A stretch of 64,000 nucleotides of DNA from Streptomyces profundus (GTDB lineage: Bacteria > Actinomycetota > Actinomycetes > Streptomycetales > Streptomycetaceae). Under the pieces are notes generated by a model. That model did no database searches, was not told where the DNA came from, and was given only the letters and a program-made list of their open reading frames with translations. A program made the translations under genes and the position numbers. The DNA is taken from NCBI RefSeq assembly GCF_020740535.1, contig NZ_CP082362.1:3966501-4030500 (forward strand). The letters run 5' to 3'. Positions 63,709 to 64,000 of this stretch are shown here, one piece after another (positions within the stretch are counted from its first letter, which is position 1; each line of letters begins with the position of its first letter).

Positions 63709-64000
63709 CCGCCCCGGTGAACTCCGTGGGTAGAGCGGGTACCGCGCACACCGACGACCGCGCCTGGTGGATGCGTCGCTCCTTCGCCACGCTGATCTGT
63801 CTCCTGGCCGCGCTGTACACCCTGATGCCGCTGATCTGGCTGCTGTTCGGCGTCACCAAGACCCTGCCCGACCTGTACAGCAGCAACGGCTTCGCGCCGT
63901 CAGCCGGCTTCCACGTCTGGGACAACATCACCGACCTGTTCGCCAGGGACGGCGGACTCTACGGCCGCTGGCTGCTGAACACGGCGATCTACGCCTTCGG
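63705..64000 (+). CDS. Sugar ABC permease (MalG-like), truncated by the window edge
   Basis: The 5' end of the second permease gene, starting ATG 63705, which overlaps the TGA of the first permease. The visible 98 codons give a hydrophilic N-terminus of about 25 residues, a first membrane segment (LICLLAALYTLMPLIWLLFG) and the start of the periplasmic region typical of MalG-type permeases (TLPDLYSSNGFAP). The remainder lies outside this window. Confidence 0.9.
   Translation, partial: MTAPVNSVGRAGTAHTDDRAWWMRRSFATLICLLAALYTLMPLIWLLFGVTKTLPDLYSSNGFAPSAGFHVWDNITDLFARDGGLYGRWLLNTAIYAF

Overview
This is high-GC actinobacterial DNA with strong third-position GC bias, many GTG/TTG starts and frequent 4-bp ATGA/GTGA gene overlaps. 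The gene content and order (serC, pdxH beside a citrate synthase, SIS protein, dmdR1, purU, sigma/anti-sigma/STAS genes, afsK, afsS, afsR, fbiC) match, from memory, the core chromosome of Streptomyces coelicolor around SCO4366-SCO4429. The window is therefore most likely Streptomyces core chromosome with small accessory insertions. No tRNA, rRNA, transposase, CRISPR array or phage gene was seen. Layout: 1-6.2 kb carries two paralogous small membrane proteins, a secreted beta-propeller-like protein, a TetR repressor divergent from a DrrAB-type ABC exporter (with two perfect tandem operators), and a Uma2-type nuclease. 6.2-13 kb has serC and a complete conservon (CvnA-B-C-D plus two cytochrome P450s) in which every gene overlaps the next. 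13-24.4 kb holds an FAD/Fe-S dehydrogenase, a glucarate dehydratase with a sodium:solute symporter, a PhzF protein, a citrate synthase, pdxH, a structured intergenic region with a 12-codon ORF, and a PAS/GAF protein. 24.8-36 kb holds an SIS protein, the iron regulator DmdR1, an alpha/beta-hydrolase-fold protein lacking the nucleophile serine, two tandem paralogous lipoproteins, an ABC ATPase/permease pair, an NsdA-like regulator and a Pro-rich membrane protein. 36-42.5 kb holds purU, an ECF-type sigma factor with a coupled zinc-finger anti-sigma protein, an anti-sigma antagonist (STAS) and an anti-sigma kinase-like ATPase, a flavin monooxygenase and a TetR. 42.7-56.2 kb is the AfsK-AfsR-AfsS global regulatory region: the AfsK Ser/Thr kinase, then about 7 kb of accessory genes (membrane protein, EEP-family phosphodiesterase, reductase, phosphotransferase-like protein, methyltransferase, thioredoxin-reductase-like enzyme, XRE/cupin regulator), a 41-residue secreted peptide gene, an AfsS-like gene with a TTG start, and AfsR. 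56.4-60.1 kb is fbiC (F420 precursor synthesis) coupled to an ADP-ribosylglycohydrolase. 60.1-64 kb is a sugar ABC transporter with a DeoR-HTH/LacI-sensor hybrid regulator; its first permease gene is frameshifted in this sequence. How it works together: in Streptomyces AfsK phosphorylates AfsR, which activates afsS and so stimulates secondary metabolism and development. The conservon, DmdR1, the sigma/anti-sigma set and the NsdA-like protein are further regulators, so the window is unusually rich in control genes. The least explained pieces are the micro-ORF/structured RNA at 22.49-22.75 kb, the 41-aa secreted peptide carrying an AfsS-like Asp-His-aromatic motif, and the 11-bp direct repeats around afsS.
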